The position numbers and the translations under genes are program-made. The notes beneath the pieces were generated by a model. That model was given only the letters and a program-made list of their open reading frames with translations. It did not search any database and was not told where the DNA came from. From NCBI GenBank assembly GCA_016293615.1, contig JAEDDX010000033.1:1-28572 (forward strand): a stretch of DNA of 28,572 nt, read 5' to 3'. Positions within the stretch are counted from its first letter, which is position 1. The number at the start of each line of letters is the position of its first letter. The stretch is from Acetatifactor sp. Lineage in GTDB: Bacteria; Bacillota; Clostridia; Lachnospirales; Lachnospiraceae. This document shows, one piece after another, positions 8,346 through 16,363 of the stretch.

Positions 8346-10221
8346 GACGGTCCTGTTAGGAGAACGGGACGAGAATGGCAAACTGAAGGTACCTCACACC
8401 TGCTACGGACTGCTCAGCAATCTGAAGTATGTATTTGAGAAGATCCGGAAGTATAAACCGTTCCTGATCCCGATGTTTTTGTTCGGTGCGGTGACCCAGT
8501 CGGTACTCAGGTATTTGTGGAGTTATATCGGTAAGTTCCTGGTGGATCTGATCGAGGCGCAGGCCTTACATAACTCCACGGACATTCTGCCGCTTGTGCA
8601 GATGCTGGGCGTGGCAGCCGTCATCGAGATCATTGCCATCGGCGGCGCGGTCATTGTGTCGAACCGACTGTCCTTCAGCATGACGCTGGTTCGATTTATG
8701 GTCATTACGGAGAAGAATGACAAATTGCTCTCCATGAATTACCAGATGCTGGAGCAGCCGCACATCCTTGATCTGTATCAGAGGGCGGGCAATTCCCTGG
8801 GCGGCAACTGGCAGGGCTTCGAAGGAATGATGAACCGCATTTACTATATTATGGCGCAGGTGGTGACGCTGATCGTAACGGCAAGTACGATCGTGGTGCT
8901 GGATCCCAGACTGATTCTGGTATTGACGGTTGCAATGCTGATCAACTACGGTTCTCAGCAGTGGTCCATCAAGGATGATAAAAAACATTTCTGGGACGCT
9001 GCTTCTCCTACCCGCCGTAAGATGCAGTATATGGAAAGATGCACCCAGGACTTTGATTATGCCAAGGATATCCGCCTGTTTTCCTTAAAACCCTGGCTGC
9101 TTCGCAAGCAGAAGGACATTCTTGCGGATTACCGGAGCAAGTATCAAAAAAGCCGGAACTTCTGGCTGAGACATTCCTGGATCTATTCTTCTACCAGCCT
9201 GATTGCATCCTCCGTGATGTACTACATCCTGATTACGCAGGTGCTGCATGAAAGCGTGAGCATCGGTAACTTTACTTTGTACCTGGGACTCTGCGGCGCT
9301 TTCTCCCAGGCGTTGTCCGATTTCTATGACAATTTCGGACAGCTGCAGTTTTCCTCCAATATGGTGGACGATCTGCGTACCCTGATGGATCTGGAGACAG
9401 AGGATGAGAAGGATTGTCTGGACATTGGGCTGCTGGGCGATACATACAACTTTGAGTTTAAGGATGTGTGCTTCCGCTACGAGGGCGCGAAGGAGGATAC
9501 CATCAGGCATCTGAACCTTACCTTCCCGGCGGGGCAGCGGCTGGCGGTCGTTGGTTTAAACGGTGCAGGCAAGACGACCTTTATCAAACTGCTTCTTCGG
9601 CTGTACGATGTGACCTCCGGCGAGATTCTGGTCAACGGTTACGATATCAGGCGCTTCCGCAGGAAGGAGTATTATACTTTGTTCGCGCCGGTGTTCCAGA
9701 ATGTGGAATTGTTTGCTTTTCCGCTCGCGGAGAATGTTTCCATGAAAGAACCCGAACAGACGGACCGTGAGCGCGCGCTGAAATGTCTGCTTCGGGCCGG
9801 CATGGAGGAAAAGCTGCAGTCTCTTGAGAAGGGTATCGACACGGAGATCCTGAAGGTGCTCTACGAGGACGGTGTCGACCTGTCGGGCGGTGAGAAGCAG
9901 AAGCTGGCATTGGCGAGGGCTCTGTACAAGGACTCTCCGATCATTGTTCTGGATGAACCTACGGCGGCTCTGGATGCCCTGGCGGAATACGAACTGTATC
10001 AAAACTTTGACAAAATGATGGAAGGCAAGTCGGCGGTCTATATTTCACACAGGTTGTCTTCCACCAGATTCTGCGACCGTGTGGCGATGTTTATGAATGG
10101 ACAGATCGTGGAATACGGCACCCACGAGGAACTGCTGGCGAAGCAGGGCGAGTATGCGCGGATGTTTGAGGTACAGGCGCAGTACTATGAAGAAAATGAC
10201 GGGGAGGGCAATACACCATGA
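8332..10221 (+). CDS. ABC exporter half-transporter (fused permease-ATPase), first of a pair
   Basis: 629 aa. A six-helix ABC transmembrane domain spans about residues 40-330 (hydrophobic segments near 44, 85, 170, 190, 285 and 310) and the nucleotide-binding domain about 365-625. The latter shows Walker A GLNGAGKTT (408-416), Q-loop FQNVELFAF, signature LSGGEKQ (from 517), Walker B with Asp541-Glu542 in IVLDEPTAALD, and switch His in YISHRLSS. All residues needed for ATP hydrolysis are present. The start at 8332 gives 7-nt spacing from the GGAG at 8321; ATGs at 8329 and 8317 are possible alternatives. It overlaps the GtrII-like gene upstream, and its stop overlaps the next ABC gene (ATGA), so a heterodimeric exporter is expected. 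The cargo is unknown; peptide, lipid or drug export are all compatible. Confidence 0.88.
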   Translation: MKKNKTVLLGERDENGKLKVPHTCYGLLSNLKYVFEKIRKYKPFLIPMFLFGAVTQSVLRYLWSYIGKFLVDLIEAQALHNSTDILPLVQMLGVAAVIEIIAIGGAVIVSNRLSFSMTLVRFMVITEKNDKLLSMNYQMLEQPHILDLYQRAGNSLGGNWQGFEGMMNRIYYIMAQVVTLIVTASTIVVLDPRLILVLTVAMLINYGSQQWSIKDDKKHFWDAASPTRRKMQYMERCTQDFDYAKDIRLFSLKPWLLRKQKDILADYRSKYQKSRNFWLRHSWIYSSTSLIASSVMYYILITQVLHESVSIGNFTLYLGLCGAFSQALSDFYDNFGQLQFSSNMVDDLRTLMDLETEDEKDCLDIGLLGDTYNFEFKDVCFRYEGAKEDTIRHLNLTFPAGQRLAVVGLNGAGKTTFIKLLLRLYDVTSGEILVNGYDIRRFRRKEYYTLFAPVFQNVELFAFPLAENVSMKEPEQTDRERALKCLLRAGMEEKLQSLEKGIDTEILKVLYEDGVDLSGGEKQKLALARALYKDSPIIVLDEPTAALDALAEYELYQNFDKMMEGKSAVYISHRLSSTRFCDRVAMFMNGQIVEYGTHEELLAKQGEYARMFEVQAQYYEENDGEGNTP

Positions 10222-12017
10222 AGCAGGAAAATGTTGTGAAAAAAGTGTATACATACTTCCTCTCCGAGGGATTTAAAAAGCACAGGATGTTCTTCGCAGT
10301 GAGAATCCTGAAGGCGCTTCTTCAGTCCGCCCAGCCTTTTCTTTCCATCTGCTTTATCCCTGCGATCATTGCGGAGATGATGAACGAAGCGGATGGCGTC
10401 AGACTGGCTCAGCTGGCAGGGACGATGGTACTTTTGGAATTTGTCTTCAGTGCAGCCAACGGAACGCTGGGCAATATCATTGAGCGGTATGCGCAGAGCT
10501 TTGAGAATCACTTCAGCCTGATACTGAGTGAACGGATCATGGAGCTGGATTTCCAACTGACCGAGGATAAGAAAGCCTTAGACCAACTGGAACTGGCGAG
10601 GAACGGAATGAGCTGGTACTCGGGCGGTATGAACGGACTGATGGAGCCGTTCTTCACATTCCTGTCCGCTGTGATCACCCTGTTTGGCGTGGTGGTGCTG
10701 TTGGTGGTCAACGCGCCGGTCGTACTTCTGATTTCCGCATTGATCGTGGCGCTGTCCGCGGTTGTGAACAGCAAGCTCAACAAAATAGAGCAGGAGGGTT
10801 ACAGAAGGCTCTCGAAGATCAATCGTATCTTCGGCTATCTCGGTTGGGGACTGGTGGATTTCAGGTTCGGTATGACGATCAGACTGTATGGCTCCAAGGA
10901 TATGATGATTGAGAAGTGGAGCCGGTTTACCGAGGACTGGAACAGAGAAAATGTGGATATTGCCAACAAACAGCTTCCGCTGCAGCTGATGCGCGACGGC
11001 GCCCGGATCGTCCATGACATGGCTGTCTATTTCTATCTGGGTGCCCTGGCGATCCTTGGCAGAATCACTGTGGCTACCACGGTTCAGATGATCACCGCGG
11101 CCAGTACCTTTACCAATTCACTGCAGACCATCATAACCTGCTACCAGGATATGCTCAAGAAGGTCAACTACGCCAATGAATATGTGAAATTCATGGAATA
11201 TCCTCCCGCAATGCCCAAGGGAAGCCGCAAGGTGACAGAGGGTAAGCATGTGTTTGAGTTTAAGAACCTTTCCTTTGCATATCCGGGCTCGGAGGTGCAG
11301 GTCCTTAAGAATGTGAATCTGACGATTCGCGAAGGGGAGCATCTCTCTGTGGTAGGCTTAAACGGTGCCGGCAAAACGACCCTCGTTAAGCTGCTCTGCC
11401 GTCTCTATGACCCGACCGAGGGCGAGATACGGATGGATGGCATCAATATCAAAGAGTATGATTACAATGAATATATGAAGGTGTTTGCGCCGGTTTTCCA
11501 GGACTTCAAGCTCTTTGCCTTTACCATCCGCGAAAACCTTCTTTTGAAAGATACCGGCGAGATGGACATGGCAGTTGAGGATCCCCTTGCGAGAGATACT
11601 TTGAGAAAAATCGGCATGGAGGAGAAGGTAGATTCCTTCAAGAACGGTATCGACACCGTGCTGTTTAAGCAATTTGACGCCGATGGCATTGAACCCTCCG
11701 GCGGAGAACAACAGAAACTCGCCATCGCCAGAGCGCTGATCAAGGACGCTCCCGTGGTCATCCTGGATGAGCCTACAGCAGCCCTGGATCCGATTGCCGA
11801 GTATGAGATCTACAAGCATTTTGAAGAACTGGTCAAGGGAAAAACTGCGATCTATATTTCCCACAGATTGTCCAGCTGTCAGTTCTGCGACAGAATTGCC
11901 GTGTTCGCGGAGGGCTGCGTGAAGGAATACGGCACCCATAAAGAACTGGTAAACCTGCCGAACGGTATCTACGCCGAGATGTTTGCCGCGCAGGCACAGT
12001 ACTATGTGAACAAGTAA
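10218..12017 (+). CDS. ABC exporter half-transporter (fused permease-ATPase), second of a pair
   Basis: 599 aa with the same layout as its neighbour: transmembrane domain about 20-320, nucleotide-binding domain about 340-595. Walker A is GLNGAGKTT (380-388), Q-loop FQDFKLFAF, Walker B Asp517-Glu518 in VILDEPTAALD, and switch His in YISHRLSS. The signature reads PSGGEQQ (from Pro493), not the usual LSGGQ; a proline at the first position is unusual and may weaken one of the two composite ATP sites. The gene overlaps the first exporter gene by 4 nt, a sign of fixed stoichiometry, and is followed by a strong terminator. The two nucleotide-binding domains look clearly related (same Walker A, Q-loop LFAF, ISHRLSS), suggesting an old tandem duplication. 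The substrate is not evident. Confidence 0.88.
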   Translation: MKQENVVKKVYTYFLSEGFKKHRMFFAVRILKALLQSAQPFLSICFIPAIIAEMMNEADGVRLAQLAGTMVLLEFVFSAANGTLGNIIERYAQSFENHFSLILSERIMELDFQLTEDKKALDQLELARNGMSWYSGGMNGLMEPFFTFLSAVITLFGVVVLLVVNAPVVLLISALIVALSAVVNSKLNKIEQEGYRRLSKINRIFGYLGWGLVDFRFGMTIRLYGSKDMMIEKWSRFTEDWNRENVDIANKQLPLQLMRDGARIVHDMAVYFYLGALAILGRITVATTVQMITAASTFTNSLQTIITCYQDMLKKVNYANEYVKFMEYPPAMPKGSRKVTEGKHVFEFKNLSFAYPGSEVQVLKNVNLTIREGEHLSVVGLNGAGKTTLVKLLCRLYDPTEGEIRMDGINIKEYDYNEYMKVFAPVFQDFKLFAFTIRENLLLKDTGEMDMAVEDPLARDTLRKIGMEEKVDSFKNGIDTVLFKQFDADGIEPSGGEQQKLAIARALIKDAPVVILDEPTAALDPIAEYEIYKHFEELVKGKTAIYISHRLSSCQFCDRIAVFAEGCVKEYGTHKELVNLPNGIYAEMFAAQAQYYVNK

Positions 12018-12024
12018 GCATGAG

Positions 12025-12060
12025 AGCTTGCGGGCAGAAATACCCGCAAGCTTATTTTTT
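12025..12060 (+). terminator. Intrinsic terminator of the ABC operon
   Basis: AGCTTGCGGG (12025-12034) pairs perfectly with CCCGCAAGCT (12043-12052), loop of 8 nt, followed by TATTTTTT. Confidence 0.95.
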
Positions 12061-12123
12061 CGAGCCTATTTTACACTGTGTCGGATCCCTGCCTGGGAAT
12101 ACATGCGTCCTGCAGAAGAAAGA

Positions 12124-12152
12124 TTGACTGGCACCGTTTTGCAGAGTAAACT
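12124..12152 (+). promoter_or_regulatory. Candidate promoter of the 12220 lipoprotein gene
   Basis: TTGACT (12124-12129) and TAAACT (12147-12152), 17 nt apart. It follows the ABC terminator and precedes the lipoprotein start by 67 nt. Confidence 0.6.
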
Positions 12153-12219
12153 GGTAGTATGGTCAGTATGAAGGGCTGTAGATTTCTTAGGACAGTGATT
12201 CAGTATTACGGAGATTAGT

Positions 12220-13059
12220 ATGTATAAGAGAATTCTGATTTTAATCATTGGAGGATTTATGATGTTTGGACTATTCGGATGCAGTACAGATTCCAAAGTA
12301 ACGGATAAGAAGCTGGTTTCTTATCAAAATTCCAGTGGGGGCGATATGAATGGAGGCAGACATTCTACCTTGATCAGTATTGTGGATGGAGAGGTCATTC
12401 TGACAGACTCCGGCAAAAGCTGGTGGTATGAGGATGAAAAAATTGCTGAGTATCGGCTCGATCCGGCTGTACTCAGTGAGATTGAGCGTATTTTCAGAAA
12501 GTATAATATGCAGACCTGGGATCATAAAAAGTTCACCGATATGTTCGTGGCTGACGGAGCCTCTTACAGCTATACATTTGGGTTTGAAAATAATATCTGG
12601 ATCTCCTTTTCTTCCCAGATCTATCCGACGCCTTATGCCAGGAAACTGTCTGAAATCATTCAGGTGGTAGAAGACTACAGGGAGAAAGGAACACCTGAGC
12701 CAGGTCTTGTGACAAAAGAAAGAACGCCGGAGGAGCAGGCGCAGAAGAACAAGCCGGACAACGGACGGGTAGAGATAGAGGTCTATGCATACTACACGGA
12801 CCGGCTCGTTTTTCGTATTTTAAACGGCACCGATGAGTCGGTGTCGATAAGCGATACGGTGAAACTTGTGCAAAACAGCAATGACGAAGTTCTGTACGAT
12901 ATGAGCAGTGAGTATCCCATTGATGTCAGTGCCGCTTCGGTGGAAGAAGAGTCGATTTGTCTGCCCGGCAGACTAAAAGAAGGTATGTATACCCTCTATG
13001 TCGGTGACTATTCTGCTGAGTTTGAGATTCGGCTGCGGGACGGGCAGCCTTCGAAGTAA
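12220..13059 (+). CDS. Putative lipoprotein, function unknown
   Basis: 279 aa. The N-terminus MYKRILILIIGGF is followed by a lipobox LFGC with Cys21 as the expected lipid anchor, so it is probably tethered to the outer face of the membrane. The middle (about 30-165) alternates short strands and acidic stretches with no motif I know. After a Pro/Glu/Lys-rich linker (about 168-195), residues 196-275 (VEIEVYAYYTDRLVFRILN to YVGDYSAEFEIRL) look like an Ig-like beta sandwich of the kind found at the C-terminus of many clostridial lipoproteins. GGAG 6 nt before the ATG supports the start. It has its own candidate promoter and no obvious operon partner. I do not recognise a specific family. Confidence 0.75.
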   Translation: MYKRILILIIGGFMMFGLFGCSTDSKVTDKKLVSYQNSSGGDMNGGRHSTLISIVDGEVILTDSGKSWWYEDEKIAEYRLDPAVLSEIERIFRKYNMQTWDHKKFTDMFVADGASYSYTFGFENNIWISFSSQIYPTPYARKLSEIIQVVEDYREKGTPEPGLVTKERTPEEQAQKNKPDNGRVEIEVYAYYTDRLVFRILNGTDESVSISDTVKLVQNSNDEVLYDMSSEYPIDVSAASVEEESICLPGRLKEGMYTLYVGDYSAEFEIRLRDGQPSK

Positions 13060-13175
13060 CGGAAGATAAGCCTTGCAAGAATATATAAGTTCAAAATTCA
13101 CACGGGAGAATCTAAAAAAGAACGAATCACCCGGACGCAGCCCGCAGAAACGACAGGAGCAACAGGGAGGTCACC

Positions 13176-14246
13176 ATGCCGTTTGAGATCGTACGAAATG
13201 ATATTACAAATATGCAAGTGGACGCAGTGGTGAATACTGCGAACCCGGACCCTGTCATAGGCTCCGGCGTTGACAGCGGGATACATAAGAAAGCCGGACC
13301 CAAACTGCTTTCGGCCAGACAGAAGATTGGCCGCATCGAATTCGGTGATGCAGTCATCACACCCGGCTTTGCATTGGAGGCAAAATATGTAATCCACACA
13401 GTCGGACCCGTTTGGGAGGACGGCAACCACGGAGAGGAGCAGATTCTGTCTTCGTGTTATAGAAAATCCTTGGCCTTGGCTAAAGAGTATGAGTGCGAGT
13501 CTATTGCATTTCCTTTGATAGCCACAGGAAATTATGGCTTTCCGAAGCCTCTCGCTCTGCAAATTGCTGTCCGCGAAATCAGCACTTTCCTATTGGAAAA
13601 TGAAATGCAGATTTATCTGGTGGTGTTTGGCAAAGAAGCCTTTGCACTGTCGGAGAAGCTGTTCAAGTCCGTCAGCAGCTATATTGATGAAAACTATATC
13701 CGCAGCAAAACACTTGATGAGTATGGCGCGGAGAGCGTGTACGGCTCGCGTCCCGAAACAAGGCGGATAAGAGAGCGGTTGAAACGAGGCAACAGAATCC
13801 ATGAGGATATTCGCCCGTCAAAAGCATTGGAAGAATGCCTTGATATGTCTGTCTCGGCAGCAGCCCCGATGGCTTCTGATGATTGGGGGCAACTTCTGGA
13901 AAGCCTGGATGCGGGCTTTTCCGAAACGCTTCTGCAACTGATTGACCGCACCGGCAAGAAGGACTCTGAAATCTATAAGAAGGCCAATGTGGATCGAAAG
14001 CTATTCTCGAAAATCCGAAATAATATGGATTATAAGCCATCCAAGACAACAGCGCTCGCTTTTGCGTTTGCCCTGGAATTGGATGTAGATGAAACAAAGG
14101 ATTTTATCGGTCGCGCGGGTTTTGCCCTCTCTCTCAGCAGTAAATTCGATGTGATCGTGGAGTATTTTCTGGTGAACAGAAACTACAACATTTATGAATT
14201 GAATGAGGTGCTGTTTGCTTTTGACCAGCCGCTGATCGGTGCATAA
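13176..14246 (+). CDS. Macrodomain protein with C-terminal HTH-like region
   Basis: 356 aa. Residues 1-165 are a macrodomain, a fold that binds ADP-ribose and often removes it or its derivatives. Visible elements are the N-terminal VRNDIT (Asp9 is the usual adenine contact), VDAVVNTANP (Asn20, Asn23), GSGVDSGIHKKAG in the catalytic loop, YVIHTVGPVW, and FPLIATGNYGFP in the phosphate loop. Residues about 165-245 are a charged linker. Residues about 250-315 (SEIYKKANVDRKLFSKIRNN, then YKPSKTTALAFAFALEL) resemble an XRE-type helix-turn-helix, though I cannot align it; a tail follows. The fusion suggests ADP-ribose sensing tied to nucleic acid or protein contact. GGGAGGT precedes the ATG. It is first in a run with the VWA and ADP-ribosylglycohydrolase genes (81-nt gap, then overlap). 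Confidence 0.88.
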   Translation: MPFEIVRNDITNMQVDAVVNTANPDPVIGSGVDSGIHKKAGPKLLSARQKIGRIEFGDAVITPGFALEAKYVIHTVGPVWEDGNHGEEQILSSCYRKSLALAKEYECESIAFPLIATGNYGFPKPLALQIAVREISTFLLENEMQIYLVVFGKEAFALSEKLFKSVSSYIDENYIRSKTLDEYGAESVYGSRPETRRIRERLKRGNRIHEDIRPSKALEECLDMSVSAAAPMASDDWGQLLESLDAGFSETLLQLIDRTGKKDSEIYKKANVDRKLFSKIRNNMDYKPSKTTALAFAFALELDVDETKDFIGRAGFALSLSSKFDVIVEYFLVNRNYNIYELNEVLFAFDQPLIGA

Positions 14247-14272
14247 AATGTCGCATGGCATGCGACCATTTC

Positions 14273-14320
14273 TCCTCCTGTTTTCTGTATCATGAAATCA
14301 CAATACATAAAACAGGAGGA
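14273..14320 (+). promoter_or_regulatory. RNA hairpin that buries the VWA gene's ribosome binding site
   Basis: TCCTCCTGTTTT (14273-14284) is the exact reverse complement of AAAACAGGAGGA (14309-14320), whose AGGAGGA is the Shine-Dalgarno site of the gene starting at 14328. After a 1x1 mismatch the stem continues inward with TGTAT (14286-14290) and ATACA (14303-14307), giving about 17 pairs and a 12-nt loop. The structure would block ribosome loading unless opened. A separate short stem, GTCGCAT/ATGCGAC (14250-14266), lies just upstream after the macrodomain stop. Pairing is seen directly; a regulatory role is inferred. Confidence 0.65.
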
Positions 14321-14327
14321 TTTTAGA

Positions 14328-14972
14328 ATGACAGAACTTGTATTCATCTTAGACCGCAGCGGTTCCATGTCCGGAATGGAGAAGGACACGATCGGAGGTT
14401 TTAACTCCATGCTGGAAAAACAGCGCAAGGAACCGGGGGAAGCCGTAGTCTCCACCGTGCTGTTTGACAACGAAACAGAAGTGATCCATGACCGGATTGC
14501 CATTGCTGATGTTCCGAACCTTACCGACCGGGATTATTATGTACGCGGCTGTACCGCACTTCTGGATGCTGTCGGCGGTGCGATCCACCATATCGGGAAT
14601 GTCCATAAGTATGCCCGGAAGGAAGATGTGCCGGAGAAGACCCTCTTTATCATCACGACCGACGGTATGGAGAATGCCAGCCATCGTTACACCTATGACA
14701 AGGTGCGTCACATGATTGAGCGCCAGAAAGAGCGTTATGGCTGGGAGTTCCTTTTTCTTGGAGCAAATATCGACGCAGCGGCAGAAGCCAGAAGATTTGG
14801 CATCGATGAATCAATGGCTGCCAACTATCACTGTGATGAGGCTGGAACTGCTCTCAACTATGAGGTGATCAGCGAGGCGATTACAAGTGTAAGAGCGTGT
14901 GCAGCACCGCTTAGTGCTGACTGGAAAAAGAAAATTGATGCAGATTATAAGAAACGAGGTGGCAAGAGATGA
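14328..14972 (+). CDS. VWA-domain protein (TerY-like)
   Basis: 214 aa, essentially one von Willebrand factor A domain. The metal-ion-dependent adhesion site is complete: DRSGS (Asp9, Ser11, Ser13), Thr76 in GCTALLDA, and Asp112 in ITTDGMENAS. No signal peptide or membrane span, so cytoplasmic. Such stand-alone VWA proteins are often scaffolds, as TerY is in stress gene clusters. Here the partners are probably the macrodomain protein upstream and the ADP-ribosylglycohydrolase downstream, which it overlaps by 4 nt (ATGA). The start at 14328 is chosen for AGGAGGA 7 nt upstream; an in-frame ATG at 14292 lies in the loop of the hairpin that hides this ribosome site and has no good site of its own. 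Its exact client is unknown. Confidence 0.88.
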   Translation: MTELVFILDRSGSMSGMEKDTIGGFNSMLEKQRKEPGEAVVSTVLFDNETEVIHDRIAIADVPNLTDRDYYVRGCTALLDAVGGAIHHIGNVHKYARKEDVPEKTLFIITTDGMENASHRYTYDKVRHMIERQKERYGWEFLFLGANIDAAAEARRFGIDESMAANYHCDEAGTALNYEVISEAITSVRACAAPLSADWKKKIDADYKKRGGKR

Positions 14973-15784
14973 TTGGAGCAATCTTAGGTGATATGATCGG
15001 CAGCCCTTATGAATTTGACCGTGGCAATAAGAGCAAAGAGTTCCCCCTGTTCTCCGGGGAATCCACCTACACCGATGATACCGTAATGACACTGGCTGTG
15101 GGGATGGCATTCCTGGATGCACAGCCGGGTGCGACGGATGAATGGATTTTGCGAAACCTGGCTGATCGTATGCGCCGGTTTGGCAAGATGTATCCGAACG
15201 CCGGGTACGGAGGCATGTTCCTACAGTGGCTTCGCCATCCGGAGTGCAAGGCTTATAATAGTTTTGGTAATGGCTCTGCAATGCGTGTTTCTTCGGTGGC
15301 ATGGTTATATAACGATATTGATGCTGTCAGACACGCAGCAAGACTTTCTGCCGAAGTTACCCACAACCATCCGGAAGGAATCAAGGGCGCTGAAGCAACT
15401 GCCAGTGCCATCTTCCTGGCAAGGACTGGACACAGCAAAACGGAGATCAAAAACTATATCGAAAGTGAATTTGGGTACGAGCTGAATCGTACCTGCGATG
15501 AAATCAGACCGGGATATTTTCATACAGAAACCTGCATGGAAACCGTGCCGGAGGCCATTACGGCTTTCCTGGAGGGAGATAGTTTTGAGGATGTTATCCG
15601 CACTGCGGTATCTCTTGGTGGTGACTGTGATACACTGACGGCTATTGCCGGAAGCATCGCAGAAGGCTTCTATGGTGTTCCTGCCGAACTGAAGGAAGAA
15701 TGCTATACGCGTCTGCCGGAACCGCTGCTTGAGGTTTTGAGAATGTTTGAGACATATATCGGCCGGAATGATGCCATGAAGTAA
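14969..15784 (+). CDS. ADP-ribosylglycohydrolase family protein
   Basis: 271 aa, the normal size for the ADP-ribosyl-hydrolase (DraG/ARH) fold, which uses two Mg ions to cleave ADP-ribose from proteins, nucleic acids or small molecules. Expected metal and substrate motifs are all present: GDMIGSPYEF at 8-17, TDDT (Thr35, Asp36, Asp37, Thr38), GNGSAMR (100-106), VTHNHPEGIKGA, and the C-terminal GGDCDT with Asp219 and Asp221. It starts inside the VWA stop (ATGA overlap), so the two are probably translated together. The nearby macrodomain makes a role in removing or processing ADP-ribose marks likely. The target is unknown. Base composition is still like the host, and the AT-rich island starts right after this gene. 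Confidence 0.92.
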   Translation: MIGAILGDMIGSPYEFDRGNKSKEFPLFSGESTYTDDTVMTLAVGMAFLDAQPGATDEWILRNLADRMRRFGKMYPNAGYGGMFLQWLRHPECKAYNSFGNGSAMRVSSVAWLYNDIDAVRHAARLSAEVTHNHPEGIKGAEATASAIFLARTGHSKTEIKNYIESEFGYELNRTCDEIRPGYFHTETCMETVPEAITAFLEGDSFEDVIRTAVSLGGDCDTLTAIAGSIAEGFYGVPAELKEECYTRLPEPLLEVLRMFETYIGRNDAMK

Positions 15785-15791
15785 GGGGAAC

Positions 15792-15820
15792 TTGTAGATA
15801 GCGGAGAAAGGCTTGATAAT
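15792..15820 (+). promoter_or_regulatory. Candidate promoter at the left island edge
   Basis: TTGTAG (15792-15797) and GATAAT (15815-15820) at 17-nt spacing, just after the stop of the ADP-ribosylglycohydrolase gene. Only tiny ORFs follow before a terminator at 16004, so if active it would make a short transcript of about 210 nt. Confidence 0.4.
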
Positions 15821-15840
15821 ATAAAATAAGCAGGGAAAAT

Positions 15841-15979
15841 GTGGATATAAAATATGAATTGATACCTTATGATGGGCATGTTTAATGAGAATTGCTATAT
15901 GGGAATGTGTATTGCAAACGATGCATGGCGCGAGGAAATGAGAAAGACATTATTTAATGCTGCAAAAGGAAATGTATAG
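15841..15979 (+). other. Two tiny overlapping ORFs, possible gene remnant
   Basis: A 14-codon frame from GTG at 15841 (VDIKYELIPYDGHV) has an AGGGA site upstream; a second frame from ATG at 15869 codes 36 residues (containing CIANDAWREEM) and ends at 15979. They overlap in different frames, which fits either a decayed frameshifted gene or chance ORFs. No family is recognised. Confidence 0.25.
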
Positions 15980-16003
15980 TTGTTCTTAATATGTGTTATA
16001 TGA

Positions 16004-16034
16004 GGGCAGGCAGCAAGGTTGTCTGCTCTTTTTT
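16004..16034 (+). terminator. Intrinsic terminator in the gene-poor stretch
   Basis: GGGCAGGCAG (16004-16013) pairs with TTGTCTGCTC (16019-16028) including three G-T pairs, loop of 5 nt, then TTTTTT (16029-16034). It would end transcripts started at about 15827. Confidence 0.65.
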
Positions 16035-16050
16035 GAAAGGAGTGCGCGGT

Positions 16051-16181
16051 ATGAGTAGAGTAAAAAACCGGGAAACAAGTATATGAATACTACTAAATAT
16101 GACAGTTCAGTTACCGGTCCATCAAAGATGTTTAGAATTTCAGCTGCCACGGCAAGAAGTTGCTTTTTCGGAAAAGTCTAG
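16051..16181 (+). CDS. Possible coupled micro-ORFs (11 and 32 codons)
   Basis: AAAGGAG at 16036-16042 lies 8 nt before ATG 16051, which opens an 11-residue frame (MSRVKNRETSI). Its stop overlaps ATG 16083 (ATGA), which opens a 32-residue frame ending at 16181. The good ribosome site and the overlap suggest translation. They may instead be the surviving 5' end of a lost gene, for example a mobile-element gene. The next 450 nt have no credible coding frame; a 75-codon frame at 16099-16326 looks non-coding. Confidence 0.25.
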
Positions 16182-16287
16182 GAAAATCGGGGGTTGTGGG
16201 AGCTTGAAACGGGATTTTTATACCAGATTTAAGCCAGAAATTAGGGATTTTGGGGCTGTAACATGGCTAATGCAAGTAAAGGACAGT

Positions 16288-16335
16288 ATGGGCAAAATTT
16301 GCCCATGCTGCAATAATAACGTGTAAAATTTACAC
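16288..16335. promoter_or_regulatory. Two phased palindromes, operator-like
   Basis: A perfect 19-nt palindrome at 16288-16306 (ATGGGCAAA-A-TTTGCCCAT) and a perfect 15-nt palindrome at 16321-16335 (GTGTAAA-A-TTTACAC) share the core AAAATTT. Their centres, 16297 and 16328, are 31 bp apart, about three helical turns, so a dimeric protein could bind both on one face. The cognate regulator is unknown. Confidence 0.5.
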
Positions 16336-16363
16336 TTTAATATTTGAAAGGTATAAAAAAGGA

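Noticed and set aside
16099..16326. 75-codon plus-strand frame in the gene-poor stretch
   Set aside because: No ribosome site, no recognisable domain, and it runs through two perfect palindromes; probably chance.
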